64,000 bases of DNA from Galeopsis tetrahit. Lineage: Eukaryota; Streptophyta; Magnoliopsida; Lamiales; Lamiaceae. Positions within the stretch are counted from its first letter, which is position 1, and each line of letters opens with the position of its first letter. The stretch covers positions 17,577,840 through 17,641,839 of the forward strand of contig OY776123.1 in assembly GCA_963675135.1 (NCBI GenBank). Reading direction: 5' to 3'. Below the pieces are notes generated by a model. The model made no database searches, was not told where the DNA came from, and saw only the letters and a program-made list of their open reading frames with translations. The position numbers were made by a program, and so were the translations under genes. Positions 20,711 to 31,323 of the stretch are shown piece after piece.

Positions 20711-20968
20711 ATGGAAAGGATTACAAGTGGTGGAATTAGTGGTCTGAGCAGGCAATGGACAAAAAAAGGATCAAGAAGCATGAAAGTGGCTAGGCTTGGA
20801 GCTGAGAAGCGTTCGTGGCGGCCAGTGAGACTATGGTTCAAAATGAAGAATATTTTGATGCTCAATAACAACACTACCAATTCCAGAACCGACTTCGAAA
20901 ATAGACTTGTTTTAGAGATTTACAAGTCCATGTCTGATTCTCTTGAATTAGGCCACAACAACCACTAG
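20711..20968 (+). CDS. Small basic protein, tandem family copy 4 (85 aa)
   Basis: The shortest family member. The ATG at 20711 is chosen because it aligns with the start of copy 3 (ME-ITSGGIS). An in-frame ATG at 20621 would add 30 residues encoded by a CT/A-rich leader that lies downstream of the TATA box and is untranslated in the other copies. Blocks: KVARLG (25-30), SWRPVRLWFKMKN, FENRLVLEIYKSM (62-74). The central VSPV---AYTN part is mostly lost and the linker is short. It is open, basic and intronless. Function unknown; expression may be altered by the LINE upstream. Confidence 0.75.
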   Translation: MERITSGGISGLSRQWTKKGSRSMKVARLGAEKRSWRPVRLWFKMKNILMLNNNTTNSRTDFENRLVLEIYKSMSDSLELGHNNH

Positions 20969-21240
20969 TACTTCATTTCCTTTCATTTCCATTTTTTAGT
21001 GTACAATTTTCTTTACATAAATATGTAATCTTTTCGGTTATTATTGGCAGCAGCTAATTACTGCAATTTTACATAAATAATACTCCTATACTACGAAGTA
21101 GTATTTTTATAGTCATTCTCTAATTTTTTTCACGATTTTTTTTAATATACTGAAGAAGAAATTAGGCCTTGTTTGGTCTTGGACTTAAAATCTATATTGG
21201 GCTGCTGAAATCTTGTGTGTCAAAGTAATGGGCCAAAAAT

Positions 21241-22544
21241 GGGTTTGACTATATGCACCTCCATTTCAGAGTGATGCACTCCCCCTTTTAATTTATTAAT
21301 AAAATAATAATATAAAAAACCAAATATACCTTTCATTAAAATACATCATACTAGATGCACCTCCTCTACTAAACGCACCCCTATCATCATTTTTCACCTT
21401 ATTTCTAAACAAAACTTCCGGCCGACCACCGTCGCCATTTTTTCCGGTAGCAAGAAATAAAAGAAATTCAAAATTTTCAACAAATCAAACATATTCATCC
21501 ATAAAACAAACACTATTAACAAACACCATTAACAAATCAACCATATTCAACAATTTTTTTTTTAAATTTTCATCAAACAAATGCCAACCATATATACTCC
21601 CGTCGACAACATTTTATCGACGAGAGGATATATAGTCGACCAACAAAGGTCGATCGACACTGTAATGTCGACCATATACACTCTCGTCGACAACAGGTTG
21701 TCGACGAGAGGATATATAGTCGACCAACAAAGGTCGATCAATACTGTAATGTCGACCATATACACTCTCGTTGACACCAGGGTGTCGACGAGAGTGAATA
21801 TAGTCGACAATACAGTGTCGAAAAAAAAAAACTTGGGGCTAATGCCGACGAATCGGGGTGGGCTAACGCGTGGCCGGAGCGGCGTGGGCCAACGCCGGTG
21901 AAGAGAGGGAGAGAAGAGAGAGGTAAGGGGGCGGCCGATGGACGGGGGCGGCCGCTGAAAGCAGATTTTTTTTTACAAGAACGGACAAAAAAGGGAGGGA
22001 GGGGGGCGGCCACGACGGAGGTGGATGGGGACGGTGGTGGAGGCCGCAACGGATGGATGGGGGCGGCCGCTGATTTTTTTTTTTTTTAACTGATGGACGG
22101 GGGCGCCATGGCAGAGGCTGGGGGCACGGGAGCAGATGGCCGGTGAACTCAATGGACGGGGGCGCCATGGCAGAGGCTGGGGGCACGGGGGGCAGATGGC
22201 CGGTGAACTCGATGGACGGGGGCGGCCGATGGACGGAGGCGGCCGCGCGGCCGCAAGCAGTGGCATTTTTTTTTCTTTATGGTGGGGCGAGGGCGGCGGC
22301 GTTGGCGGGGGCCGCCGGCGGCGGCGGTGTTGGTGGTGGAGTGGTTTGGGTGAGGTAGAGAAGAAGAAGATGGAGATGAAAATGAAATTAGGATTTGGGG
22401 GGTGTGAGTAGTAATAGGAGTTTTTATGAGAGGGGGTCATTTATGACATTTTACGGGGGTGCATCTCTCTTGGAACGATTTTAGGGGGGTGCATCTATCG
22501 GGGGAGTGCATCAAACCGAAATGGAGGTGCATATAGTCAGACCC
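21241..22544. mobile_element. Non-autonomous MULE with repeat array and GC-rich block
   Basis: The ends GGGTTTGACTATATGCACC and, inverted, GGGTCTGACTATATGCACC continue as inverted repeats for nearly 50 bp. The flanks GCCAAAAAT (21232-21240 and 22545-22553) are a perfect 9-bp target duplication. The interior has an 84-bp tandem array (21583-21821) and a GC-rich block (about 21845-22400) with CGGCCG repeats and two copies of a GGCGCCATGGCAGAGGCTGG unit (about 22100 and 22160). Open frames in the GC-rich part are low complexity (Gly/Ala/Arg or Pro/Ser) on both strands and I do not call a gene. Confidence 0.85.
21583..21821. repeat. 84-bp tandem repeat with GTCGAC palindromes
   Basis: Three copies starting near 21583, 21667 and 21751. 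Each has an internal inverted repeat around TCGTCGACAAC/GTTGTCGACGA (perfect in the second copy). Because 84 is a multiple of three, open frames on both strands show 28-residue repeats. Confidence 0.85.
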
Positions 22545-22553
22545 GCCAAAAAT

Positions 22554-23145
22554 ATGTCAATACTATAAAATGAAGTTCAGGACTTGGTTCATTTTGAAGA
22601 TGAGAATAATCCAAAATTTTACTATATTTTTAAATTAGAAAAATCAAAATGACACCTTTTGTTCTCATGGAATGTAGGGAATTAAATCTAAAAAAAAAAA
22701 GTATAGTTGGATCAAAAATAAAATCATAGTTAAATATATTTTTAATTTAAATCTACCATATATATTTAATTTAAATTAGGAGATTTTATTTATTTACCTT
22801 TTCCGGTATATTCTATTGTTGGGCTGCCACATTTTCATGGCACTTCTCCTCTCTTTTTCTTTTGTTGCTGCCAAATTGAGCTGGAAACGGGCAGCCATTT
22901 TATTCTTACTGGGTCTATTTGATGGGCTGCAGGTTGACTTGTTAATGGGCCTGGGTTTTATACCCCTCCAGCTATGTTACATGTACTTACCCACTCATTT
23001 ATTAATTTTTTTTTTTTTGAAAGGCTCATTTATTAATTTAATACACATGTGAAATATCCAAACTATCTTTTTAATAAATTTGGACAAATAAATACCCTCC
23101 CCATATAAACCTTAACCCTAATTTCATTGTAACATCCGTTGTCAC
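22554..23145. other. Intergenic DNA
   Basis: No gene recognised. A short frame at 22816-23052 is hydrophobic but unlike any known family and has no promoter that I can see. Confidence 0.5.
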
Positions 23146-23701
23146 TAAAGATGTTTATCGGGCTAGTCCTAGCCCTAACTACAGGGTCACGGGCTAAACG
23201 GTTTAGTCCTAGCCCTAACTAGCGGGCCACGGGTTAAACGGGCCACTAACGAACTACAATTTTTTTTTCTTTTAAAATTAAAAGTCAGAATTAGCACATC
23301 CAACAAACAAATAAAATAGAAAAATAAATAATTAGTTAATGATTCGTAAATGAGAAAATAAAAGTATGATTTAAACACAATTCTAGAACTCGTTGGTCCT
23401 TAATATTGCCAAAAAAGCTAAACTAATATCATAATTTAATAAAAAAAATCCACATTCTTGAGTTTCTACATCATTCGATCCATCCTTGGTCAAAGACGAA
23501 GCATCATCTTCAAACACATCATCATCATTAGAGATGTTTATCGAGCTAGCCATAGCCCTATAGGGCCACGGGCTAAACGGTTTAGGGCCTTATTCGATTC
23601 GTTCTTATCCGGTTCATCAATAGTTGAGACCTAACCTTGTACTGTATTTTTTAGGGTTAAACGGGTTGGGCCGATTAGCCCGGCCCGGATAAACATCTCT
23701 A
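23146..23701. mobile_element. hAT-like element, probably composite
   Basis: Left end TAAAGATGTTTATCGGGC and inverted right end TAGAGATGTTTATCCGGGC. GTTGTCAC lies at 23138-23145 and again at 23703-23710, an 8-bp duplication with one extra base. A third end-like sequence (TAGAGATGTTTATCGAGC, about 23531) lies inside, and GGGCTAAACGG-TTAG words are repeated, so a second related element or an internal duplication is present. No transposase was seen. Confidence 0.65.
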
Positions 23702-23710
23702 GGTTGTCAC

Positions 23711-24399
23711 TCACTACCTCCGCGCCGTTAATTCCACCGAGACAATGACAAAATCAAATAATTTTTTTTATAATTTAAAAAAAAACAAGAAAAAATAAAT
23801 TAACATATTTTTGATAAACTAGAGTCGAAAATATACACTTTTGTTGACAAAAGTGTATATTTTTTTACACTGATTTGTCAAAAAAATAATTATTTTTTTC
23901 CCATAAAAACCAATATTTTTTACAACAACTTGTCAATATACTACCACCCCACCCCCAAAGTCATCTTCATGTAGCAAACCATAATCCGTTTCTACACAGG
24001 TCAATTAATTGTGAAACCACATAAAAGTGGCTAACGACCTGAAATCAAAATTTTGCAATGTTAAATCTATTTCCAGACTACATAGCAAGACTTTAATCAA
24101 CATTTAATAATTTTGGATTGCTAAAATCATGAAACCACATTAGAAAAAATGAAAATAGAGGGCTGAAAGTGAAAAATTAAGTGAGGGGTTTGTTTGTGGA
24201 CAAAGGTAGAGCTTTGCAACAAATTTTTAGAAGTTTACAATCGCGATCTCTAAATTGCGGATTTTCTCTTTACTGGGCTTAGATTCAAGTTTTGAATTTG
24301 TGTTTTTAAATAGTTTGTTGAGGTTCTTCAGCCAATTGAGTTTCTTTTTCAATCCGGAATGGTGGTAGTTTTTTCGGTAGAAAATTGTAGAGTTTAGTA
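23711..24399. other. Intergenic DNA with a perfect hairpin
   Basis: AT-rich, no gene. AAATATACACTTTTGT (23829-23844) is perfectly complemented by 23847-23862 with a 2-nt loop. Confidence 0.6.
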
Positions 24400-25470
24400 C
24401 TCCGTAGCAATTATTATTTGAAGAGTTGGATGTGAAAGAATAACATCATATAAGACAAGTCAAAGAGTATTAATTACAAGTCAGAGAGTAGTAGTATCTT
24501 TGTTAGTTGTAGCTTCTATTATTTTAGTAGCTGTAACTTGTCTCTTGTAAACCCCATATTCAATTCGAGGAGGGATGATAATTATTTTGATTATCTAATT
24601 TTATATTCAATTTCATTACTATTCAATTTCAATTTTATATTTCTAATGTGACCAAGTTCCGTTTGTAGTTGAGAGACGGACCTTGGACATCTCGATCTTC
24701 TAATTGGTTGACCTGCACAGAAAATCGGGCTGGAGAGGGTTTCGGCGACAGCCCTCCGACGCTCAAGTCAGTCTCATTCTTATGAATAATAGAGAGATAA
24801 TATGAAAGAGTAGAATTTGAGAGAGAGAATAATGGAGTAATAATAATGATGTAAACCTCAATAAAGTAAAACTGGGGATCTTAAATACCTTACTCACTTG
24901 GGGGTAAAATAGACATTTAGAGAATTAGGGTTACCTTCTTATAGTAGATAGGGAAGGGGTTTTTTATTCCTTTTATTTCTGAAGGGTGTGAATGACTTTT
25001 CTCCTCTAGAGTTTGTAGTTGAATATATCACGTCATAGTACGATAATGACACATCTTAGCTAATCGAAAGATATGAGTTCATAAATCAATCTCCTAAATC
25101 GGAGGAGGGATAAAAAGTTATCCTTGAATAAAATAACCGATTTAGGCCAGAGTAGAGGAGGTCGGGAAAATGTCTCCTCTGCACTTATTGTTTTTATATT
25201 CTTTACTTTAGGAGATTATCCTGAGCATAAGAGGTCCCCTGACATTCTATCATTAATTGCGGATGTGATCAGTGACAAAAATGTAGAGGGAAGCCTCTCC
25301 TGAAATGTGACACCATTATATCATATCAATTATCTCAATATGCATTTTATTCCATTTTTTCTTATTATGAAATATTACATTGAATTGAAAATCAATTATT
25401 TTCACTAGATGAGAATTTAGTTAGTGTAAAGAAGAGATAGCGTGGAACTTAGGATGGGGAAGATTGGGGG
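24400..25470. other. Unclassified repeat-like stretch, possibly a solo LTR
   Basis: Non-coding sequence with CTGTAACTTGTCTCTTGTAA and CAGCCCTCCGACGCTCAAGT words that recall plant LTRs. No matching terminal repeats, target duplication or primer site was found, so the call is a guess from composition. Confidence 0.25.
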
Positions 25471-26659
25471 TGGCAGCAAAAGGGTGAGGATCGTGAAGTG
25501 AGTGTGTGGCGGCAAAGATAGGGTGATGAGGCCATGTGGGTGTAATGCGGCGGTGGGGGTGTGAGTAGCGACAATATAGGATGTAGTTGAAGATGGATGA
25601 AGATTAGTTTACATTTTAATTAAAAAAATCTTTTTAATTTCTTTTTTTTTAAAAATTATTTGTAAAATATTAATAATTTTGCATATCTTTGGGAGCTTGG
25701 AAGAAGTTTATTCGCAAGGAGTCTTTATCTCGAAGTGGTGATTTAAGCTCGAAAAGTCCTAATCCGGCCTATCGAATTCGATATCACACCCCGTCATTTT
25801 TTAACGCAACAATATTTTAAATAAAAAAAATTATATTCGATCAAACATAAGTATCCTGAGCTAGTCCATATATATATCTAAGTCAAAAGTTATTCAATGA
25901 GATATGTGGAATAACAGTGAGGAATATTAATTACTTCATATCTCTATATTGATGTAAAATATTATTCGTTCTTCTGGAAATGGAAACACGGGATATTCTA
26001 ATTCCAAGTATATATAAAGTGAGTGGGAATTGGAAAACTCATGATTTTTGTGATGCCAATGCATATTATTTTCTTGAAAAAAGGAGCTTAATTCAAAATT
26101 ATGTGTACATCATGTAGACATATCACATATCGATATGCTTCTTCCATTTCAACGTGTCGCCATTTCAATTAATGCAACTAACCCAAATCGAGAGAATTCA
26201 ATTTTACCTCCTATAACTTAAACCTTATAACTTAAGCCTAATAAAGTTATATTCTTTAAGTTTCAATTTTTTCAATTTACGTTATACAATGTTCAATTTA
26301 TGTCCTTTTCACCAGAAAATTGGAATTTCGATCAAATGCCCAATTTACATCCTTTAAATTTGAAAATTAGAAATTAATAATTAAAAAATTCTGAAAAAAA
26401 ATTAAAAATATCATTAAAAACTAAAGATATCATTAAAATTTATAAATTGTGTAAAAAAAAAATCTTAAAAAAAAAATCTACAATTCTAAAAAATTGTAAA
26501 TTAAAAATAAAAAATTTCTAAAAATCTAATAAAAACATAAAATTCTAAAAAAAAATCTATAAATTAAATTATGGAACAAAAAAATTTAGGAGTTCGAGAA
26601 AAACTTTAGTGGCTCTGATTTTTAATGAAATATTAATAATTTTTATTAGACTAGTCTTC
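25471..26659. other. Intergenic AT-rich DNA
   Basis: No gene, RNA or element recognised. 26380-26600 is an A-rich low-complexity stretch of AAAATTCTAAAAAA-type words. Confidence 0.5.
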
Positions 26660-26674
26660 TATGAAATATTGCAT

Positions 26675-27700
26675 GCATTTCAGTCATTCACACACATGTT
26701 TTTTATAAATACACCCACAAGCTTAATTCACACACACATTTTTTATAAATACACCAACAAACTTAATTCACACACACATTTTTTATAAATACACCCACTG
26801 ACAGCTTAATTCGAATTTTTTAATCCGTTTATTTTACTCGTTTCTGTGATTTTTTTATCTTTTATTTTATTGTCGAATGCGTGATATTAAATGTAGTAAT
26901 TCAAATTGTAATATGTAGTAATACACATTATTTTGTGTAGTAATAACACAAACTATTTATATAATAATACAAATTCTTTTATTTAGTAACACGTTTTTTC
27001 TAGTGTTTTTATTGATGTAGTAACTCACATTATAATATGTAGTAACATATATTATTGAATGTAGTAAACACAATAATCATGTTGTAATACAAAATGTTTT
27101 ATTGTAGGATGATGCGAAAAATATTAGATCATTTGATAAAGTTACATATAGTAACAAACGTTTATTCAATGTAGTAATTCAAACTGTAGTATGTAGTAAC
27201 ATATAATTTTTTATGTAGTAAAACAAATTATTACATGTAGTAATAACACAATTTTATATAGTAATATTAATTCTTTTATATTTTTAGATTTTTTTATTGA
27301 TTAAGTAACCCGCATTATATTATATAGTAACATATATTATTGCACGTAGTTAGATATATTATTGCACGTAATACAAAATAACATTAACCAATAATAATGA
27401 TTAGTATTAAAGAATATTTAAAGAGATATAAAATATTTAAGGATTAAGGTCATCGTAAATTGCAGCGTCCGACCGCGGCTTGAGGTGATCGAAAATTGCT
27501 CGGAGAAGACGACCATGTTCAATTTCTGTCAGTGGGTGCATTTATAAAAAATGTGGGTGTGAATTGAGCTGTCAGTGGGTGTATTTATAAAAAATGTGTG
27601 TATGAATTAAGCTTGTGGGTGTATTTATAAAAATTGGGTGTGAATTAAGCTTGTGGGTGTATTTATAAAGAATATGTGTATGAATGACTGAACATATAAG
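26675..27700. mobile_element. Foldback element with repeated arms
   Basis: The left arm (about 26675-26815) holds three copies of a CACACACATTTTTTATAAAT-type unit followed by ACACCCAC. The right arm (about 27525-27695) carries about four inverted copies. The outer ends TTCAGTCATTCA and TGAATGACTGAA are complementary. Between the arms lies the GTAGTAA minisatellite. No transposase and no clear target duplication. Confidence 0.65.
26890..27400. repeat. Degenerate GTAGTAA minisatellite
   Basis: A TGTAGTAAYACAAATTATT-like unit of roughly 20-30 bp recurs many times with variation. It forms the core of the foldback element. Confidence 0.7.
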
Positions 27701-28675
27701 TTTTTGTGTTAATATTTTCAAAATATGTCCTATAACTTAGGTCAATTCCTTTTCAAATTCTTTAAGTTTTCACTTTCTAAAAATATGTTCTTAGGTGTCC
27801 AATTTACATCCTTTATATCGAAAATTAAATTTTTCGCTGCAAATTAACAGCTCGGGTATATTTTGGTCACGGTGATTTGCAAGCTATTGCACGAAAACAA
27901 GATTTATCCGCTTGAATTAATCTGGTAGTTCATAATTTTAAAAAAGAATATATATAATCACAATTGATGTAACCTCAAATACTGTTTTAGCGTTGTTCTA
28001 CTAATTACAATAGTTAATTTTTATATTGAGATTCTTTCATTGACCAAACTAGAGGCTGGGTGCTAAGCCACGGTTGATGGTCTATTTCACTTGACGTATA
28101 TATGATGGTGCCCACTCAACTTATTAATGAAGTGTATGTAAACTTGCACAAACAGTTCGAATGGGCAATTGGTTGTCGATTTAATGGGAATCAAAATCGC
28201 CCAAACAAAAAATGATAAGATTTATAATTGCACCAGTTGTTCTGTGTAATTTCTTTTAATTTGTAATAACACATCATTATGCTTATAAAGTAGTAACACT
28301 AAATTTTACAAGTATATATAAACATGTTGAACTGCATGTGTGAAAAAATGTTGTGGTATTGATTTATAACGAGAACAGGGTCAGATGATTTATATACACA
28401 CATGACACATAATTACCATTATTTTCACTTTTTTTCTCTTTGAATATAATTGTCTCGGCAATCCAGTGCAAAGGATTGCAAAGTACGACTTTTTTTTTTT
28501 TATTGCCTTAATTTTATTTTCATTATGCATATTTTGAACTAGCAATTTTTTTTTGGAGTTACTTTTTTCTTATTTGTTTTCTTTAATTGAGTTGGGTTAA
28601 TTGCTTTTATATATAATTTAACAATGCGCGCATTACACAAACACTTAACTTTTAAATACGGGGTACATTAATTAG

Positions 28676-28901
28676 TGGGTTGGTCTGCTATGCACTCGAG
28701 TGCATGTTATATACCCTAGTTCATGTTGCACTTTTCAATTTTACTAACTTACACTTTTTGATAAATGGTGTTGCACTTTTCAATTATTAAACTGTATAAT
28801 AATATTTTTAGTAATAATTGAAAAGTGCAACACCATTTACCAAAAAGTGTAAGTCAATATAGGGTGCATAACATGCACTCGAGTGCATACTAGACTTTAC
28901 C
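28676..28901. mobile_element. MITE in copy A, 8-bp target duplication
   Basis: A foldback of 226 bp with ends TGGGTTGGTCTGCTATGC and, inverted, GGTAAAGTCTAGTATGC, each followed by the palindrome GCACTCGAGTGC. TTAATTAG flanks both sides (28668-28675 and 28902-28909). Copy B near 38380 reads GTACATTAATTAATTATTG without it: an empty site. Confidence 0.85.
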
Positions 28902-29173
28902 TTAATTAGTTATTGAAACATGAAGAAATTAAAAAGTAGAGAATCTAACAATAGAAAAAAATCATTAATATTGTTCGATAAAAAATTGATATAGAGAAGG
29001 CAATTAAAATTAGAACTCCATATTGAAGAATAATGTTGGAGTTGCTCTAAGCCTATGCTTTTACTATTACTTTTTAACTTTTAAAAGCGGAAGGAGCATA
29101 AACTAATTGTATCTTTGATACGCGTCGTATTACAGACAGTATGATATTTTGAATCCGGTCCGTGGATGAAAAA

Positions 29174-29464
29174 TCCCAATTTGTGGGGAGAGGGAGAAAA
29201 GCAAAATAGGACAAGTCACAAACAAGATTCACCACTAGGCTCTAGCTTTCCTAAAAGGGGCATGACCAAAGAATTTTGGCAATTGAGTGAAGGACATGCA
29301 TTCTTTTATGGCAACTTGCTTAGGTTCCGCTGCCATTTACCAAAAAACCCTTTCTTAATATCTTATCACCATAGCTAACAAAGCTGCTTTCTCTCTACCT
29401 CTTGTCATTGCTCTCTTCTCCACCTCTTGGCAACTAAATCAAATGTTTCATTTTATATATTAAT
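29174..29464 (+). other. 291-bp identical block, copy A (putative conserved non-coding element)
   Basis: Every base equals 38662-38952 at a constant offset of 9488, while the flanks differ by substitutions, indels and MITEs. An ORF (29166-29378, 70 aa) covers much of it, but the identity continues for 86 bases past the stop and there are no synonymous differences, so the constraint is not codon-like. It contains CATGCA (29295-29300), the RY core bound by B3-domain factors in plants. It lies about 3.1 kb upstream of the MIR157 TATA box. A role as enhancer, 5' exon of the pri-miRNA or separate RNA is speculation. Confidence 0.65.
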
Positions 29465-30980
29465 TAGTCTTTGTTATATTTCTTTAAAATAGACAAGAAA
29501 TTACCCTAAGTATAATTATAATATAAAACGAGAGAAAGAGATTAAAAAATTACTTACAACTACAAGTGACAATTGTTGTTATGAATCCTTTTATTATCTT
29601 TTATGTGTAATTCTTTAAATAGATAGAAAATTGGAATATGGTCTTCAAAATTTTCTAAAACAAATTCTTTAATGCCCTTAATTAACGTTGTCGATCTTGT
29701 TGAGTTCCTTTACTATAAAATTAAAAATAATTGATGCATTTCCATGAAAACTTACCACACAGCAAATATTATAATACAAATACACGTAATCATTTTTTTT
29801 TCAGTTTATATCTATGCCCAAATTGGTCATATATGTCTTATTACAGTAGATGGAGATTCGAGAATTAAAGTTGGAAGGAATATATATATCATGATTTGAA
29901 TTAAGATGGAGCTAGGAGTAGGGACAAGTGGAATAAGAGTGAGGCTATGGGGAAAAGGCAGGTGCAAGATGAATACATGCAAATCTGTTTACTACAAGAT
30001 AAGGAATATATATAATTTGTGATAGCAGTCATTATTAATATTCTCCTTGCTTCCGGAGCCACTTGCACGTACTTACTTTAAAAATCCGTATCTCGGTGCA
30101 ACATTTTCTTTGTTTATTTTTTCCAAATACTTCGATTCAAATTCGATTTGATAGACATACAAAAATCACATTATGAATTGGAGAGAGCTTCAATGCATAG
30201 ACTCCGACTCTCAAATCAATTTTAAAGAGTCTATTTTTATAGAGTGAAAGGGTCATACCTTAAAGAGAGAGATATTTTTAAGAATTTCATATCTAAGGAC
30301 ATAAAGTTATATTTTACATGTAATTAGGACATTTGTTGTGATTGTAAGTTAATTTGAATTCCTTTGTCATTGAACCTCAAATTACTTATTTGTTTGAACT
30401 TGTACCACCTATAATTATCTATTCTGTCGAGCTGGCTTTAATAGATTGATAGATTATTCTCATCACTTTGCATTTTGGAGAATGAATAATCTAAAATTCC
30501 ATTTATCAAAATTATCCTGGTCCAAAATATCAGGATAAAGAATCGTTAGAAGCATATCAAAAGCAGCTTCCCCATCTCTTTTCTTGTCCCTATTTCTGAC
30601 TATACATCAACTCAAGCCTGACCTATATTGGGGCATTGGGCCAAATTCAATTGACTACCCGATGTCATGTCAGAATTTGCACACTTTTTTTTATTGAATT
30701 TTGAAATTTAAGTTTTAAGATTATTTGTACATTTTCAAGATAAAAATACACTACAAAATTAATATCCTTTCAATATCATTTTTTTTTCTATATTATCACT
30801 CATTTTTTACTTAAAATTTACTTTACACATCACTAAATCACCTAAAATACTCCTCATTAGAAAAAATAAAGGTCTATATTTATATTCGAATATGTCCAGT
30901 TCTAGAGCTCGACCTACATCCATATCATAGCATAACCCTCTAGTTCTAACATTAAAGGTAGGTTGCTTCATGGGTTTAGG

Positions 30981-31323
30981 ACATGACGAAAATATCTCTG
31001 ATATATCCCCGATATATCCATTTTTCGGGGTCACCGATATCGATATTGGGAAGAACCGATATTTCCACGATATTTGTAAAAAAATTGAAAATATCGATAA
31101 ATATCGGTAGACAATAACAATATTGTGTTTAATATCGGTAAAATATCGAGATAATATCGTAAAATATCGAGATAATATCGTAAAATACCGATATTTATCG
31201 ATATTTTCAATTTTTTTACAAATATCGTGGAAATATCGGTTCTTCCCAATATCGATATTGGTGACCCCAAAAAATGGATATATCGGGGATATATCGAAGA
31301 TATTTTCGGATATTTTCGTCCAT
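30981..31323. mobile_element. Long inverted-repeat element rich in ATATCG
   Basis: Arms of about 130 bp (about 30985-31110 and 31184-31319) are nearly perfect inverted repeats, beginning GACGAAAATATC, with a loop that repeats AAATATCGAGATAATATCGT. CATG lies at both outer edges, possibly a short target duplication. Absent from copy B. Long minus and plus frames across it are shadows of the palindrome. Confidence 0.75.

Noticed and set aside
21863..22440. Long overlapping open frames rich in Pro, Ser, Arg, Gly and Ala on both strands
   Set aside because: They lie in the GC-rich repeat block of a MULE, are open on both strands because of composition, and show no domain. Described as cargo, not as genes.
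29166..29378. 70-aa ORF as an ordinary protein gene
   Set aside because: Identity between the copies extends past the stop and no synonymous changes exist. No promoter or domain was seen, so it is treated as a non-coding conserved block, with translation left open as a finding.
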